Below, in pieces: positions 10,651 to 18,910 of a stretch of 39,123 bases of DNA. Each line of letters begins with the position of its first letter. Position 1 is the stretch's first letter. Below the pieces are notes generated by a model that was given only the letters and a program-made list of their open reading frames with translations, made no database searches and was not told the origin of the DNA. The translations under genes were made by a program, and so were the position numbers. This DNA comes from Polaromonas sp. GTDB taxonomy: Bacteria; Pseudomonadota; Gammaproteobacteria; Burkholderiales; Burkholderiaceae_C. Location: the NCBI GenBank assembly GCA_025362315.1, contig JANYGP010000092.1:1-39123 (forward strand). Reading direction: 5' to 3'.

Positions 10651-11570
10651 GGTCTCTGCAGCGCAACCCTTGTTTCGCATTGCCACCGGTGCGCCAGGCG
10701 GAACCTGCCATCGAATCGCCACGGCCATGGCCATGGCGAGTGCTTTGTCTGAGCCTGGTGTGGTGAAAGTTCAGGCTATGGCCACCAGTGGCTCCATTGC
10801 CAACTTTAATGCCATTGCCAGTAGACAAATGGAGTCGGGCTTTTCGTAGGCCGACATTGCACACTGGCACTACAGCGGCATAGGCACCAGCACAAATAGC
10901 AGTGCGATGCGTCCGCAGGCCAAACTTGACAAGCTGCGCCTGCTCGCCAATTTGTACTCTGAAAGCATCCACGTGGTTGCTCGCAAAGCATTGGGGTTGC
11001 AGTCGACCGCGCAACCCAAAGGTTTGCGTGTGGCACTGGGCGAACCTAGCTCAGGTGTATTGGTTAATGCGCGGCAAATCGTGCGCTTATGGCCTGAGCG
11101 AGCGTGAATTTACCCCTGTGTATGCCAATGGCGCAGCCGCCGCAAAACGCATGCGAGCCGCAACCATCGACGCCATGTTTTTTGTCAGTGGTGTTCCTGC
11201 CGGCTTTATCAGTGCGCTGGCGGCAAGCATTGACATTGCCTTGCTGCCAATTGACGCCGCTGCGCTGCAGGCACTGCATATCGAAAACCAGTTTTATGTT
11301 CCAGGCAGTTTTGCAGCCGACGTTTACAGGGGAACTACCGCTATCAATACAGTAGCTTTCGGCGCCCAGCGGGTGACATCCAGTGATGCTGAACCCGAAC
11401 TGGTTTACCGCCTGGTAAAACGCCTTTTCAGCCCGGCAGTATTGGCCCAGGTAAAAGCTTCCCATCCAAATGCTGCGATGTTGTCAGCAAACCTGGATTT
11501 GCCCGCTGGCAGCATGCCGCTCCACCTTGGAGCAGGGAAGTTTTACCGTGAAATAGGAGTTCTAAAGTAA
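10634..11570 (+). pseudogene. TAXI-family TRAP transporter solute-binding protein, decayed
   Basis: The reading resembles a TAXI-type TRAP receptor: FRIATGAPGGTCHRIA near the start, then RVALGEPSSGVLVNARQIV and, in the next frame, AYGLSEREFTPVYANGAAAAKRM and DAMFFVSGVPAG. It is broken twice. A TAG stop at 10847-10849 follows QMESGFS, after which the same frame continues ADIAHWHYSG. A frameshift near 11078-11085 moves the reading to the other plus-strand frame, which runs to the stop at 11570. The usual export signal is also missing at the N-terminus, and the frame begins inside the end of the aldolase gene. I see no partner membrane subunit. It is most simply a pseudogene. Confidence 0.85.
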
Positions 11571-11587
11571 TCCAAGCCACGGGCAGT

Positions 11588-13771
11588 TTAAAACCCGCTT
11601 TCACGAATCAGCACCGAACTGGCATAGGTTATCGCACGCCGCACCTTGGAGTAGCGCTCGCCCTGCAAAGTCACCCGGCCGCGCGACCAGCGCACTTGTG
11701 CAGGCTTGCCCTCTACCCGCAGCTTGACCAGATACACGGTGTCGCGCGGCACCTGCGCCCGGCCATCGGTCACAGTAGGTATGGGCCCGCCGTGCTCACT
11801 GGACATGCCAGGATGCGACAACGCAGTGGTGCGTGCAGTGTCGATTTCCATCACCGTTACCGCCAGCGGTGCGTCCATTCGGTTCGCCGGGTAAAAGCGG
11901 CCAGCTGCCCCCACCTTCAAATTCTGCAACTCTGATTCTTCCACCCAGGCTTCTACCACCCAGCTGGAGGTGTTGACCAGCGTGCCAATCGCGTCTTGTG
12001 GCCGAAGCCAGCTGCCTACCACCAAATTAGGGTCCACATCGGTCCACAGTGCTGCATAGTCGGCCTTGATGCCAAGGCGGGCCAGCTCCTCGCCTGCAGC
12101 GCGGTCCTCAGCCTGGTACTGCTCGACTGTCACCCCCAGCTTGCCAACCTGCTCGCGGTTGGTGTCGCTGGACAGCTCGGCGTTTTGCAAGGCTGCGCGT
12201 GTGGCGTTGATGTTGATTTGCGCGCGCTGCGCATCACTGCGCAATTTCGGACTGTCCAACACCACCAGGCTCTGGCCTTTTGCCACATTGCCTGGCTGGT
12301 GCAGCGCTGCAATTTTTCCCGCCAGAGGGCTGTAAATGATGGTGTAGTCTGCGCGCAATTGGGCCGGCGCGTGAATGTCGTGCGCCCACGGAAAAGCCAG
12401 CAACCCAACGCACACCAGCAGCCCCAGCAGCCACATGCTGGCGCGGCCGCGCTGAATGTCATTGCGGCGCTTGCCCCACACTTTGAATTCCGTATAAAAC
12501 GGGCGCACCACAAACCAGATGATCTCGACCAAAAACAAAAAGATGCCCAGCAATTTGAAAAACATCAGGTACACCGCCACTGCAATGCCCAGGAATAAAA
12601 ACAGGCGGTAGATCCAGGTGCCCAGCGCGAAAAGTAACAGCACGCTGTGTTTGGTCGGTGAAAAATGCTCAGGCCAGGGGTCTTTGAAACCCAGCAACAT
12701 CCGGCGCAAAGCCGTTTTGGCAATGGCACCGGCACGGTCATGCAAGTTAGGCATGTCCAGCGCATCAGACAGCACGTAGTACCCGTCAAAGCGCATGAAG
12801 GGGCTGATGTTGAGGGCCAGCGTCATCACCACACTGGTGGTGGCGAGGTAGAAAAACGCGCTGCGCAGCGGCCCCGGCGGCGTGAGCACCCAGCCGAGTA
12901 AAGCCAGCCCGGCCAGTACCATTTCTACCGTCATGCCGGCAGCGGCAATGTGCAGGCGACGCCTCGGATCACGTAGCCGCCAGGACTCTCCAGTGTCGGT
13001 GTACAGCATGGGCCACAGCACCAGAAAAGCCACGCCAACATGCGCTACCCGCACGCCATAGCGGGTGGCGACTACGGCATGGCCCAGCTCATGCAGTGTT
13101 TTGGCCAGGATCAATGCCAACGCAAAACTGAGCAGCCCGCCCAGGGTGAGTGAATCAACAAAGGTTTGAAAAAACAGCTCCCACTGCCGTGTAGCAAGCA
13201 CCGCACCGGCGCCGCACATCAGCGTCAAAGCCAGCACTGCCCATCGGGTAAAGAGCCAGTCGAGCTTGGGTGTGAGCCAACTCAAAACGCGGTCAGGCCT
13301 GGCCAGCGGAATGCGAAAAAACAGATAGTTGTGCAGCCACCAGTGCCAGTTGCTGATGCCCGGCTTGCCCGGTGCAGCTCTGGCCACGGCAACGTCTTCG
13401 CGGCTATCTAGCCGCACCAGGCTTTGCTGGCGAAGGAAGTGAGCAAATGACAGCACGTCCTCCAGGCTGGGCCGCAGCGGCGTATCCTCAGCCAGCGACG
13501 CCATCACGCCCAGCGGGCTGGTTTGCCAGTGCGACAGCATTTCAAATTCCAGCCAGCCAATTTGCACAAACTTGTTGCGCACCGGGTCCTGCACGGCCCA
13601 GGTGGGTGAGCCGTCCGGGTTGTCGGACGAAGCAACAAGCACCAGGTCTTCTCGCAGTGACGGCAGCACCGGCACGCCGGGCATGCCGGCGGCTGGTGGT
13701 AGTGCTTGGTTGATTGGCACCGCGCCAGTCATGGGTGAAACTTGAACAGCAGACATCAGGTGCAAAGGCAT
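11588..13771 (-). CDS. M50 site-2-type metalloprotease fused to HlyD-like domain
   Basis: This 727-residue membrane protein has three visible parts. Residues about 40-125 look like a PqqD-like winged-helix domain (EDLVL..., then VRNKFVQIGWLEFEML). Residues about 170-470 are a polytopic M50 zinc-protease region with the metal motif HELGH at 227-231 and the third-ligand region FMRFDGYYVLSD (Asp329). Residues about 480-727 form an HlyD/lipoyl-like periplasmic domain (IYSPLAGKIAALHQPGNV and KGQSLVVLDSPKL). The architecture resembles proteins annotated as putative peptide zinc metalloprotease (YydH-like). It is the distal gene of the giant-protein cassette and is divergent from the thioredoxin-like gene. 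An ATG at 13756 is an alternative start. I infer a role in processing or export of the giant protein; the zinc-ligand residues appear intact. Confidence 0.85.
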   Translation of the reverse strand: MPLHLMSAVQVSPMTGAVPINQALPPAAGMPGVPVLPSLREDLVLVASSDNPDGSPTWAVQDPVRNKFVQIGWLEFEMLSHWQTSPLGVMASLAEDTPLRPSLEDVLSFAHFLRQQSLVRLDSREDVAVARAAPGKPGISNWHWWLHNYLFFRIPLARPDRVLSWLTPKLDWLFTRWAVLALTLMCGAGAVLATRQWELFFQTFVDSLTLGGLLSFALALILAKTLHELGHAVVATRYGVRVAHVGVAFLVLWPMLYTDTGESWRLRDPRRRLHIAAAGMTVEMVLAGLALLGWVLTPPGPLRSAFFYLATTSVVMTLALNISPFMRFDGYYVLSDALDMPNLHDRAGAIAKTALRRMLLGFKDPWPEHFSPTKHSVLLLFALGTWIYRLFLFLGIAVAVYLMFFKLLGIFLFLVEIIWFVVRPFYTEFKVWGKRRNDIQRGRASMWLLGLLVCVGLLAFPWAHDIHAPAQLRADYTIIYSPLAGKIAALHQPGNVAKGQSLVVLDSPKLRSDAQRAQININATRAALQNAELSSDTNREQVGKLGVTVEQYQAEDRAAGEELARLGIKADYAALWTDVDPNLVVGSWLRPQDAIGTLVNTSSWVVEAWVEESELQNLKVGAAGRFYPANRMDAPLAVTVMEIDTARTTALSHPGMSSEHGGPIPTVTDGRAQVPRDTVYLVKLRVEGKPAQVRWSRGRVTLQGERYSKVRRAITYASSVLIRESGF

Positions 13772-13821
13772 GCAAACGCGCTAAACTTCAAAAATGGTAT
13801 CCAAACGTTTTTGAATCGGAC

Positions 13822-14472
13822 ATGACCTGCACGCTTCCCATGTCTGAGCTGAACATCAGCCGTCGTGATATTTTGACAGCTGGTGTTGTAGCGAGCCTGC
13901 CAGCGTGGGCTGGGGCACAAGTCCAGCCCGCCGGGAAACCGGCCAAAACCAACAACAAGGCCAAGCGCGGCAAAGCCATGACAGCGGCAGAGGAAGCCGC
14001 TGCTGCCAGGGCTGTGGCTGAATCGATTGCCGACGAAACCGGTGAGCTGATTCACCCGGCAGTGGGCACCACGCTGCATTTGCCGACGGCCTTCAAGCTG
14101 TTGAATGGCCAGGACTTTTTTGAGGCACAAACCAGGGGCAAGTTGTTGGTGGTTTTTTTCTGGGCCAGCTGGTGCCCTGTTTGCAAGTTGGTTGAACCCC
14201 GTTTGCATGATTTTTGGCTTAAAAACCGGGGCAAAGGTGTCGAGGTTCTGGCCTTGTCGACCGATGCACTGGCGCAAAGTGCGTTTGCACATGTCCGGAA
14301 AACCGGATGGAAATATCCGGTCAGCATGGCGACTGCAGCCCTCCTTGGTGATGTGATGATGCCGCGCAGTTTGCCAACGACCATGGTGCGCAGCAAAAAC
14401 GGCGTGATCGTCAGCGTTGACGAGGGCGACATTGAAGCCGATGAATTGAAGGACTTTTTGATTCATCTTTGA
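13822..14472 (+). CDS. Tat-exported thioredoxin-like (TlpA-type) protein
   Basis: This is a periplasmic thiol-disulfide protein of about 216 residues. Starts at 13822 (ATG) and 13840 (ATG) are both possible, and a frame open to 13714 is too long because it runs into the divergent gene. A twin-arginine signal (NISRRDILTAGVVAS, ending AWAGAQ) is followed by a Lys/Ala-rich linker. The thioredoxin fold then carries the redox motif WCPVCK (in FFWASWCPVCKLVEP) and the cis-proline region RSLPTTMV. It sits between the two HlyD-like genes' operon and the M50 gene but on the opposite strand, sharing about 50 bases of divergent upstream DNA with the M50 gene. A role in handling the disulfide state of cassette proteins is plausible but inferred. 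Confidence 0.82.
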   Translation: MTCTLPMSELNISRRDILTAGVVASLPAWAGAQVQPAGKPAKTNNKAKRGKAMTAAEEAAAARAVAESIADETGELIHPAVGTTLHLPTAFKLLNGQDFFEAQTRGKLLVVFFWASWCPVCKLVEPRLHDFWLKNRGKGVEVLALSTDALAQSAFAHVRKTGWKYPVSMATAALLGDVMMPRSLPTTMVRSKNGVIVSVDEGDIEADELKDFLIHL

Positions 14473-14535
14473 AGGCTGGATGTGGTCATGTAGGTTCATG
14501 TATGGCCAAGCACGGTCTCACACAGCCACACACGC

Positions 14536-15906
14536 TCATATTCCCAGCCATTCCCTGCCAGCAGCCAGCGGCCTCCTCATCAACCAGTACCCTAGCAGCA
14601 CCCGTTCACCATACAGTTTGGCCGTACCTTTCAGGCCAATGCGTTGCAGGTTTTCATCGCCCGGGCTGCTGGCCAAGGTGGCCCGAATCCGGTAGCTGGC
14701 AATGTTGTCGGGCGACAGCAGCGCCTGGTAGCCGGTTTCAATGACCTGGCCGTCCAGAGGCGACAGCGGTGCCACATGCAAAAACAGCCGCACAGGCGCG
14801 CCTGGACCAACGGCAATGGCGTCGCCCACCGGCACGTGCACCAGTACTCCCAATTTGGCCGGGTTGGCCACCAGCATGATGCGCTCGCCTGCTGCCACTG
14901 AGCGGCCGCGCCAGTCGTTCGGGTCACCAAACACGGTGATGCCCGCTTTGGGCGCAGTGAGTGCCAAGCGCTGCAGTTGCTCGTCAATAAAAGCCAGCTC
15001 GGCCCGGCGCTCTTCTACCCGGCCTGACAGCGGCGCAATGTCGCCCCGACTTTGCAAATTGTCAAATGACTTTTGCGTGGTGGCCAGCAATTCGGCTTGG
15101 GCAGAGCCGACGGACTTGAGCAGCACCTCACGCCGGTTGCGCAGCGTGGTGTCGTCCAGCGCCACCAGTGGCTGGTCAGCAACTACAGCCTGGTTAGGCC
15201 GCACCAGCACTTCGCGTACCACCCCTTCGAGCGGCGAGGCCAGCACCACCGATTCAAGGGAAATGATTTCTGCTGGAGCCAGCACCGACTGGCGAACCGG
15301 AATGAACAATGCTGCAAGTAGCACCAAAGCCACCACCCAGCGGGTGCGAGCGCCCGGCAGCCAGCTTTTGCGCGGCATGCCGCTGAGCATGGCCCAGGCA
15401 TGCAACCAGACTTCTGACAAGCGCTCCAGGCTGGCCAGGCGTGTTGGGTTGATGGGCCCGTCAAACAGGTAGAAAGCCAAACCGTTGACAGTCGCCTGCG
15501 CATCGCCCCGATTGCGCAGAAAAAAGTAAACCACGTCTGCTGGCCACCACTGTCCCCACTCCTGGGCCAGAGCTTCTGGCAAGTCGTTGGGCGTGAGTTG
15601 CAGCAGCGCGGTTTCGTCAGCTGCTTCTTGTGGCTCAGCCATTCTGGCAGATGTTGACCGGGATGCATCCAGATGCACACAAACCCGGCGCAGCCAGTTT
15701 TGGTACGGCGTCGTTTCGGCCACTTCCACCAGCCCGGATATGGCTTGTGCGCCCCAGCGCCCGGCAGTTTTGCGCAGCACCAGCGCCTGCCTGAAGCCCA
15801 GCAAACCCCAGGCATCGTTGGCCATTGAAAACGACAATGTAGGCAAAGTTGGGGCGGCTCGTGCCAACCGCTCAATTTCTACCAGGTTAAAACTTGTGGA
15901 AGACAC
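14536..15906 (-). CDS. Membrane-anchored HlyD-like adaptor with large cytoplasmic domain
   Basis: This 456-residue protein starts at a GTG (15906). Residues 1-185 are a soluble, presumably cytoplasmic region without a domain I can name with confidence; its pattern (YQNWLRRVCVHLDAS, LPEALAQEWGQWWPADVVYF) resembles GAF-like sensor folds. A single membrane helix lies at about 189-204. Residues about 215-456 are an HlyD-type adaptor: the lipoyl-like half motif LASPLEGVVREVLVRPNQAV, a short coiled hairpin (about 255-330), and beta-barrel segments ending in LYGERVLLGYWLMRRPL. It follows the preceding adaptor gene by 39 bases in the same operon. It converges with the thioredoxin-like gene, leaving 63 bases between stops. 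Confidence 0.83.
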   Translation of the reverse strand: MSSTSFNLVEIERLARAAPTLPTLSFSMANDAWGLLGFRQALVLRKTAGRWGAQAISGLVEVAETTPYQNWLRRVCVHLDASRSTSARMAEPQEAADETALLQLTPNDLPEALAQEWGQWWPADVVYFFLRNRGDAQATVNGLAFYLFDGPINPTRLASLERLSEVWLHAWAMLSGMPRKSWLPGARTRWVVALVLLAALFIPVRQSVLAPAEIISLESVVLASPLEGVVREVLVRPNQAVVADQPLVALDDTTLRNRREVLLKSVGSAQAELLATTQKSFDNLQSRGDIAPLSGRVEERRAELAFIDEQLQRLALTAPKAGITVFGDPNDWRGRSVAAGERIMLVANPAKLGVLVHVPVGDAIAVGPGAPVRLFLHVAPLSPLDGQVIETGYQALLSPDNIASYRIRATLASSPGDENLQRIGLKGTAKLYGERVLLGYWLMRRPLAAGREWLGI

Positions 15907-15945
15907 GAGTGGCTGATGCGTAAAACAAAAACTGCCCCTGCACTG

Positions 15946-16881
15946 TTACTGCAGATCAGCAAAACGGGCGGTACCGCTCATGCCTGCCAACAACTCAGCG
16001 AATTTACCTGTTACACGCGCTTCAATTTCAATGGTTTGGGCCACCGCATCCACCCGCGCGTTAATGGCTGCAACAGTGGCTTTGTAGGTCTTGCCGGTTT
16101 CATCAATCTCGACCTGAAACGGCGTGCCCACTTTGATGCTGCGCAGCCATTTGGACGGCACATTCAAGCGCAGGCGAGGCGCGCCCTCGCCGACCAGATC
16201 AAACAGCGGCTGGCCTGCATTGACGCCTTGAAATGGCTTGACATGCATTTTGGCGATGCGCCCGGAAAAAGGTGCAACCACGGAGCAGTTTTTAATTTGC
16301 GCCTTGGTCATTTCAATTTGACCATCGGCCCGGGCAACCGCCGCTGCCGCCAGCGAGACTTCTATATCGCCTGCCGCATCCAACCCTTTCAGCCGGACTT
16401 TGGAGTCGTAGGTTTCGCGTGCCGATGCCAGCTCGGCCTGCGACATTTTGAGTCTGGCGGCGTTCTCACTGCAGTCCATGCCCACCACCAGCTGGCCTTT
16501 GGCAACCCGGCTGCCCAATGAGCCGTTGAGCGAAGTGATGCGGCCCACAGTCTGGGCCAGCAGTACTGTTTCTGTGTCAGGCGCCAGCAGCACCCGCACA
16601 CCTGCATCAGGCGGCACGGGGGTTGCGGTCGGAGCGCGTTGCGCCGGCTGCTGAGGCGCTGGCAGAGCCGCTACGGCCTTCGCCGGCGAAACGGCAGGCA
16701 AGGCGACCGGCAGGGTAACAGACAAGCTTGAGGTGTTGGAGGCTTTGAGCGGTGCTGGAGCCGTTTGCGCCCAACTGGACAGCACTACTGCGCTACCCAT
16801 AATTGCTATAAATGATATAGCTGCTTGCGCCCTATTTATGTTGTCTAAAGGCTTATTTGATGTATTTTTCAGGAGTTTCAC
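15946..16881 (-). CDS. Periplasmic HlyD/RND-type membrane-fusion adaptor
   Basis: This periplasmic adaptor has 311 residues from the chosen GTG start at 16881. Features are the lipoyl half motifs TVGRITSLNGSLGSRVAKGQ and VVAPFSGRIAKMHVKPFQGV, separated by a short hairpin (about residues 140-190), and the barrel domain ending SGTARFADLQ. The GTG is chosen because it gives a credible signal peptide: a basic n-region VKLLKNTSNK, a hydrophobic stretch over AAISFIAIMGSAVV, and cleavage after SSWAQ. The next ATG (16800) would leave no basic n-region, and the frame open to 16950 runs through a terminator hairpin. No good ribosome site precedes either start. Much of the signal peptide is encoded by a dispersed repeat (16805-16858). 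Confidence 0.82.
   Translation of the reverse strand: MKLLKNTSNKPLDNINRAQAAISFIAIMGSAVVLSSWAQTAPAPLKASNTSSLSVTLPVALPAVSPAKAVAALPAPQQPAQRAPTATPVPPDAGVRVLLAPDTETVLLAQTVGRITSLNGSLGSRVAKGQLVVGMDCSENAARLKMSQAELASARETYDSKVRLKGLDAAGDIEVSLAAAAVARADGQIEMTKAQIKNCSVVAPFSGRIAKMHVKPFQGVNAGQPLFDLVGEGAPRLRLNVPSKWLRSIKVGTPFQVEIDETGKTYKATVAAINARVDAVAQTIEIEARVTGKFAELLAGMSGTARFADLQ
16805..16858 (+). repeat. Dispersed repeat copy overlapping an adaptor signal peptide
   Basis: On the plus strand it reads GCTATAAATGATATAGCTGC, then TTGCGCCCTATTTATG and a diverged right part TTGTCTAAAGGC. The central TAGCTGCTyGCGCCCTATTTATG matches the copy at 34223 base for base apart from one change. On the minus strand it supplies about residues 9-26 of the periplasmic adaptor. 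Confidence 0.75.
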
Positions 16882-16912
16882 AATAAAAATCCAGTGCGCT
16901 GAAGCACTGGAT
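16882..16912 (-). terminator. Intrinsic terminator after the TolC-like lipoprotein gene
   Basis: A nine-base-pair perfect stem, ATCCAGTGC with GCACTGGAT (16889-16897 and 16904-16912) around a six-base loop, is followed on the minus strand by TTTTTATT. It lies 58 bases beyond the tolC-like stop and directly before the GTG start of the adaptor gene, so it should reduce read-through from the giant gene and the tolC-like gene into the two adaptor genes. Confidence 0.75.
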
Positions 16913-16969
16913 GGAGCTGGTCTGAAAATAGGGCGGCGATGCAGTCGCAACTAGGCACCAGTGCTGGGG

Positions 16970-18838
16970 CTACAGTGTAGGCGGCTTGAACGCCGCATGC
17001 ATGTTTTTTACATCTGCATCAATCGCAGACGCAATCGCCGCCTTGATGACAGCTGGCGTGCGCTCACCCACTGCAATTTCTTGCTGGCGCTCCAGCACCA
17101 CTTGGCCGACCGGATTTACCAGGCGCATGTCTACCAGGCCCGTGCCAGCACCAACCTGGCTGGTCTGGCTCCAGGCCATTTCCAGTGTCCATTGGGACTT
17201 GGTGCTGTCGTTGGCAACAATGCCGTTGCGCTTGAGTGCCAATGCGGCCGACTGCACCACAGCAGCAGCATCTGGGCCGCTGACCACCAGCTTGACTTCA
17301 GGCTGCGCATCAGCGCGCGGCGAGGCTGATCGGAAGGTAACCCGCTCCCATTCAGCCATGGTGTTTTTGATCGACGCCGACAGGCCGGGCACGGTCGTGT
17401 TGTCAAGCGCTTTGGGCAGCACATCCAGGCCAATTGAGTTGTACACACGGCCCCAGGCAGCTTGCGCCTGCGAATAAGCGGCATGGCGCTGGTATTCGGT
17501 CAGCAAGGCGCGCGCTTCGCTGCGAATCAGTTCCAGCTCGCCTTCTGCATTGGCTTTGACAGCTGAACGTGAATAGTTGAGCAAGCGGCCATCGACTTGC
17601 GCTGACTGGTCAGCAATGTCGTATTCCATCCGCGCTAGGCCGTAGCGCTGCATGCCAATGCGCACTTGCGTCAGCACCGCCATGCCCTGTGCGTAGCGGC
17701 GCAGGTCATCGACCGTGGCCTGGTCGCCAATGGCTTTTTTGAGCGCTGGGTACTGCGGCAATTTCAGCAGGTTCCAGGAAATGTTCAAGCCCGAATCGAT
17801 CCACGAGTTGTTGTACAGGTATTTGTTGGAGCTGTAATTGGTGCCAATGTTGGCCGATATGTTCGGGAACAGCGACAGCTGCGCAACCTTCAGGTCAGCC
17901 AGGGTAACGCGCTTGCGGTAAGCCTCCTCGTTGAGCTCAGGCCGCATTTCCATCGCGATTTGCTCAAGCGCGTCCACATTGGTTGGCACCGCTGGTAGTT
18001 TGTCGCTGGCGGCGTCGGCCAGCATAAAGGCCGTGCCCGGCGCGACATTCATCAAACTCATCAGTTCGGCGCGAGCCAGTTCCAGGTCCTGGCGGCGCTG
18101 CTGGAGCAGCGACACAGCGTCAATCAATGCTCGCTGGTAGGCGAGCACCGTTGGCTGAGGCAGTAACTTTTGGTCTTCAATCTGACGTGAGCGTGCCAGC
18201 GCCGTTTGCGACTTGGCCAGCAATGCATCCACACGCGGCAGCATGCGCTGCGCGCCCAGCGCGCGCCAGTACGAATTGCGCACGTCCTGCATGATGTTTT
18301 GAATCACCTTGCGGCGGCGCTCGTCGGCCATCAGCACACCATCAGCACGCTGCTGGGCGCGGTAATATGAAATACCAAAGTCCAGAATGCTCCAGCTCAA
18401 GGCTGCGCTGGCTGATGAGCTGCTGCGCTCGTTGGATGTTGACGGTGAAAGGGTTTGCAGGCCATTGACGATACCCACCGAAGTACCGCCTGAATCGTTG
18501 TTGCGGGTGGCCCAGCCAGCACCAACCAGAAGGCGCGGCAGCATGTCGTATTGCGACACGTCCAGCATGTCGCTTGCCAGAGCCAACTCTGCCAGTTTCA
18601 GGCGGTGGTCCAAGTTGTACTTCAGCGATCGGGCAGCTGTATCTTCAAACGTCAACGGCCCGGTAATTGGCTCTTGCGCCTCGTACATGCTGACCCGGTC
18701 ACTCGCTGCTCGGGTTTTAACGGCATCAGCTGTGAATGCCTCGGGCTTGACAGTGCCGCAGCCTGCCAAAGTGGCAGCGATGGCCAGTGGCGCCAATTTG
18801 AAAAACAGTGCGCTGCGTTTGTTTGAAACAGTAGTCAT
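16970..18838 (-). CDS. TolC-type outer-membrane lipoprotein with C-terminal extra domain
   Basis: This is a 622-residue outer-membrane efflux-channel homologue. The start at 18838 is chosen over 18871 because GAGGGA lies eight bases upstream and because it gives a clean lipoprotein signal: MTTVSNKRSALFFKL, then a lipobox LAGC. TolC-type features follow: paired coiled-coil helical repeats (about 65-270 and 290-490) with DMLPRLLVGAGWATR and SLFPNISANIGTNYS as the strand-forming segments. From about residue 505 an additional domain of about 115 residues (VKLVVSGPDAAAVVQS to DADVKNMHAAF) has no counterpart in ordinary TolC. It lies 72 bases after the giant gene and is the likely outer-membrane exit for that protein. 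Confidence 0.87.
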   Translation of the reverse strand: MTTVSNKRSALFFKLAPLAIAATLAGCGTVKPEAFTADAVKTRAASDRVSMYEAQEPITGPLTFEDTAARSLKYNLDHRLKLAELALASDMLDVSQYDMLPRLLVGAGWATRNNDSGGTSVGIVNGLQTLSPSTSNERSSSSASAALSWSILDFGISYYRAQQRADGVLMADERRRKVIQNIMQDVRNSYWRALGAQRMLPRVDALLAKSQTALARSRQIEDQKLLPQPTVLAYQRALIDAVSLLQQRRQDLELARAELMSLMNVAPGTAFMLADAASDKLPAVPTNVDALEQIAMEMRPELNEEAYRKRVTLADLKVAQLSLFPNISANIGTNYSSNKYLYNNSWIDSGLNISWNLLKLPQYPALKKAIGDQATVDDLRRYAQGMAVLTQVRIGMQRYGLARMEYDIADQSAQVDGRLLNYSRSAVKANAEGELELIRSEARALLTEYQRHAAYSQAQAAWGRVYNSIGLDVLPKALDNTTVPGLSASIKNTMAEWERVTFRSASPRADAQPEVKLVVSGPDAAAVVQSAALALKRNGIVANDSTKSQWTLEMAWSQTSQVGAGTGLVDMRLVNPVGQVVLERQQEIAVGERTPAVIKAAIASAIDADVKNMHAAFKPPTL

Positions 18839-18910
18839 GAGTAAGTCCCTCGATGTGAATATGAATTTCAATATGAATTGTCAAAGTCTGGAAATTTGCT
18901 TTTGTGCTTC

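Noticed and set aside
11336..11370. Possible further copy of the dispersed repeat (GCTATCAATACAGTAGCT)
   Set aside because: Only the left 18 bases resemble the repeat and the region aligns plausibly with ordinary TAXI-receptor coding sequence; too weak to annotate.
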